Positions 62,335 to 64,000 of a stretch of DNA of 64,000 bases are shown in pieces. This stretch comes from Paraburkholderia rhizosphaerae. GTDB lineage: Bacteria > Pseudomonadota > Gammaproteobacteria > Burkholderiales > Burkholderiaceae. The stretch is taken from positions 1 to 64,000 of the forward strand of contig NZ_SORE01000005.1 in assembly GCF_004366595.1 (NCBI RefSeq). The letters run 5' to 3'. Below the pieces are notes generated by a model. It saw nothing but the letters and a program-made list of their open reading frames with translations. It was not told where the DNA came from and searched no databases. The stretch's first letter is position 1, and the number at the start of each line of letters is the position of its first letter. A program made the translations under genes and the position numbers.

Positions 62335-63579
62335 ATGAATCTGTCTCAGAATAAGAATGCGGAAGCACAAAGCGCCGCCCTCCAGCGAATGTGCGTCGGG
62401 CATCTCTATATGCAAACCAATGAACAAGGGAACGCGGTCGTTCATTACCGACGTATGCATGACGGTAGTCTGGAAGAAGTCGGACGCACGGCGACGGGCG
62501 GAAAAGGATCTGGCGTCTTCAAGCCCGTGAGTGGTCAGTCGAGTGCGCCCAACGCGTTCGAGGGCGCCGGCAGCGTGATTCTGTCCCCCGACGGCAGACA
62601 TCTCTTCACGACTAATGGTGGGGACAACAGCGTTTCCAGCTTCGAGGTAGAGCCCGAAGGCAATCTTCGACTGATCAGTGTCGAACCCACCGGAAACGAC
62701 GTGACCGGAAAAAGCGGCACCGTGAAATCACTTGCATACTCGCCATCACATCGGGCGCTCTATGCATTGCACGCATTCGGTCCCGATCACCTACGCGTGT
62801 TTTCGGTTAGCGAGGATGGCGCGTTGTCTCTGCGAGCTGAGCGATATTCGGTTAACGTCGGCACCAGGACTGACAGAATTCCGACTCAAGCTGTGCTTTC
62901 GCCGGACGGCAAATTCCTGCTGATCGACATCCTGTTCGATGCGCGGCCAGCAACCTCTGCGGACGGGGAAACGACACTCGTCGTCGCAAACGCGCCCGAC
63001 CCCGACGGACTCGTGGTTTTCCCAGTCGCGGCATCCGGCGCGCTTGGCAAACCGCTGTTCCAGGACGCTGGCGGAGCGGGCCCGTTCTACATCGCATTCC
63101 TTCACGGAAGCAGCGAAACCTTTCTGAACGGCACGGCGGTCGGCGACGGGCTCGTCATGAGCCGGATCGACGGCGTAGGTCGGGTCAGCGTCGACGAACT
63201 GGTGCCGATTGCTACCGGCGCTGGCAAGCCGTCGGAGCTTTGCTGGCTCGCGATCACGCCTGATAACCAGCTGGTGTTCGCGACGAACTTCGGCTACGGC
63301 AATATCAGCAGCTATCGGATTGTCGACGGCAAGCTGACCATCGCAAAGGATCCCGCCTGTGAGGCCGTGCCCGGCGACGGCACATTTCGTGCGGTAAATG
63401 GCCTGGTAAGTAGCGGGCCAAGCGATAACTGGTTATCCCCCGATGGTAAGCATCTCTATCAGATATACGGAAATGCTTCGGTGCTCATCGGTTATGCGGT
63501 GCATGACGATGGGTCGCTATCGGAGCATACGAAAATGACGATCCCGTACAACAGCCCACAGGGGCTCGCAGGGTTTTAG
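62335..63579 (+). CDS. Lactonase-fold beta-propeller protein
   Basis: A 414-residue seven-bladed propeller of the 6-phosphogluconolactonase/YbhE-like group. Blades: GHLYMQTNEQGNAVVHYRR, GSVILSPDGRHLFTTNGGDN, SLAYSPSHRALYALHAFG, QAVLSPDGKFLLIDILF, CWLAITPDNQLVFATNFGYG and DNWLSPDGKHLYQIYG. There is no signal peptide, so it is cytoplasmic. AGAGGTC precedes the ATG. The substrate is not inferable. Confidence 0.82.
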   Translation: MNLSQNKNAEAQSAALQRMCVGHLYMQTNEQGNAVVHYRRMHDGSLEEVGRTATGGKGSGVFKPVSGQSSAPNAFEGAGSVILSPDGRHLFTTNGGDNSVSSFEVEPEGNLRLISVEPTGNDVTGKSGTVKSLAYSPSHRALYALHAFGPDHLRVFSVSEDGALSLRAERYSVNVGTRTDRIPTQAVLSPDGKFLLIDILFDARPATSADGETTLVVANAPDPDGLVVFPVAASGALGKPLFQDAGGAGPFYIAFLHGSSETFLNGTAVGDGLVMSRIDGVGRVSVDELVPIATGAGKPSELCWLAITPDNQLVFATNFGYGNISSYRIVDGKLTIAKDPACEAVPGDGTFRAVNGLVSSGPSDNWLSPDGKHLYQIYGNASVLIGYAVHDDGSLSEHTKMTIPYNSPQGLAGF

Positions 63580-63601
63580 AGAGTTTGTTTGGGGGCAAAC
63601 T

Positions 63602-63793
63602 GGCTTGTTCGAGTGGAGCGCCGTGACTGGGTTGACGGCAGCCGCGGCGTCCGCGGCGGTCGGCTACGAAAGCCCTTCGCAATTCAGCCGGGAATTCAAG
63701 AGAGCATTCGGCCGGTCGCCGACGGCAGAAGTCGATCAGATGAAGACGGCGTTCAGTTGGTCCGCGTCGACGCTCGAGGCTGAGCCTCAATGA
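63602..63793 (+). pseudogene. Truncated C-terminus of an AraC-family regulator
   Basis: The frame reads TAAAASAAVGYESPSQFSRE followed by FKRAFGRSPTAEVDQMK, which is the second helix-turn-helix of an AraC/XylS regulator. The start, ligand domain and first HTH are missing; the preceding bases belong to the end of the beta-propeller gene. It is an orphan fragment and probably not expressed as a regulator. Confidence 0.75.
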
Positions 63794-63821
63794 CCGATGC
63801 GAAAAGCAAGCGCCATCAGTT

Positions 63822-64000
63822 TCATGCCCGCTTCGCCAAATACGCATCCACAAGCTCAACCAGCCGCTCCCGGCCAAAGCTCGGATCGTGACCCGCGTGC
63901 ACCACCTGCACAGGCAGTTCGCGCAGACGTTTCATCGTTTGCACGTACATCGGGATATCCGCTCCACCGATTTCATCAAGCAGCGGACCGTCGTAAATTG
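63822..64000 (-). CDS. C-terminus of an MBL-fold hydrolase (gene continues past window)
   Basis: The minus-strand frame entering at the window edge reads IYDGPLLDEIGGADIPMY, VQTMKRLRELPVQVVHAGHD and PSFGRERLVELVDAYLAKRA, then stops. VHAGHDPSFGRERL is typical of the end of metallo-beta-lactamase-fold hydrolases. Its 5' part is outside the window. Confidence 0.7.
   Translation of the reverse strand, partial: IYDGPLLDEIGGADIPMYVQTMKRLRELPVQVVHAGHDPSFGRERLVELVDAYLAKRA

Overview
The window looks like chromosomal DNA of a Burkholderiaceae bacterium, most likely Paraburkholderia or a close relative. The base composition is GC-rich, and several families typical of that group occur (a DUF3005-like protein, DUF6496, and the DUF3348/DUF802/OmpA/DUF2894 block). 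I see no prophage, insertion sequence, CRISPR array, rRNA or tRNA gene. Most of the left and right flanks is ordinary housekeeping, transport and stress content.

Left part (1-17.7 kb): short-chain dehydrogenase, cysE-like serine acetyltransferase, folE, a 3-oxoacid CoA-transferase pair (pcaI/pcaJ type), a histone-like DUF6496 protein, a beta-alanine:pyruvate-type aminotransferase divergent from a MocR regulator, a Leu/Ile/Val-type binding protein, a universal stress protein, a LysE exporter and a cstA-ybdD carbon-starvation/pyruvate transporter pair. Next comes about 1 kb of decayed sequence.

Central C1 region (17.7-43.6 kb): this is the heart of the window. It holds a YncE-like beta-propeller, a TonB-dependent receptor, a NarL-type two-component system and pqqBCDE. 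It also holds a cytochrome b561, the formyltransferase/hydrolase complex genes fhcBADC, a HisA-like protein, four genes assigned to methylofuran synthesis (mfnD, mfnF, mfnE, mfnB), a DUF447 protein, and a displaced, very short pqqA gene that ordinary ORF calling misses. Divergent from pqqA is a red-type Calvin operon, cbbLSXFP. Together these genes suggest PQQ-dependent alcohol oxidation, tetrahydromethanopterin/methylofuran-dependent oxidation of formaldehyde to formate and CO2, and refixation of CO2 by RuBisCO: an autotrophic methylotroph's toolkit. The dehydrogenase itself and fae, mtdB, mch, mptG and cbbR are not in the window.

Right part (43.6-64 kb): a secreted Pro/Tyr/Gly-rich protein, a VOC protein, a UPF0114 membrane protein, an L-lactate permease, and a lipoprotein. 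A sulfatase / formylglycine-generating enzyme / NlpA-type binding-protein operon follows, in which the sulfatase has an unusual CAITR active-site motif. Then comes a four-gene block (DUF3348, MotA/TolQ-like stator with a very long tail, MotB/OmpA-like partner, DUF2894) that resembles the architecture of Zorya ZorA/ZorB and is the best candidate for an undescribed system. The rest is small envelope-stress proteins, a methyltransferase, a secreted calpain-like cysteine peptidase, an SDR, a beta-propeller protein, and remnants of a benzoylformate-decarboxylase-like gene and an AraC regulator.
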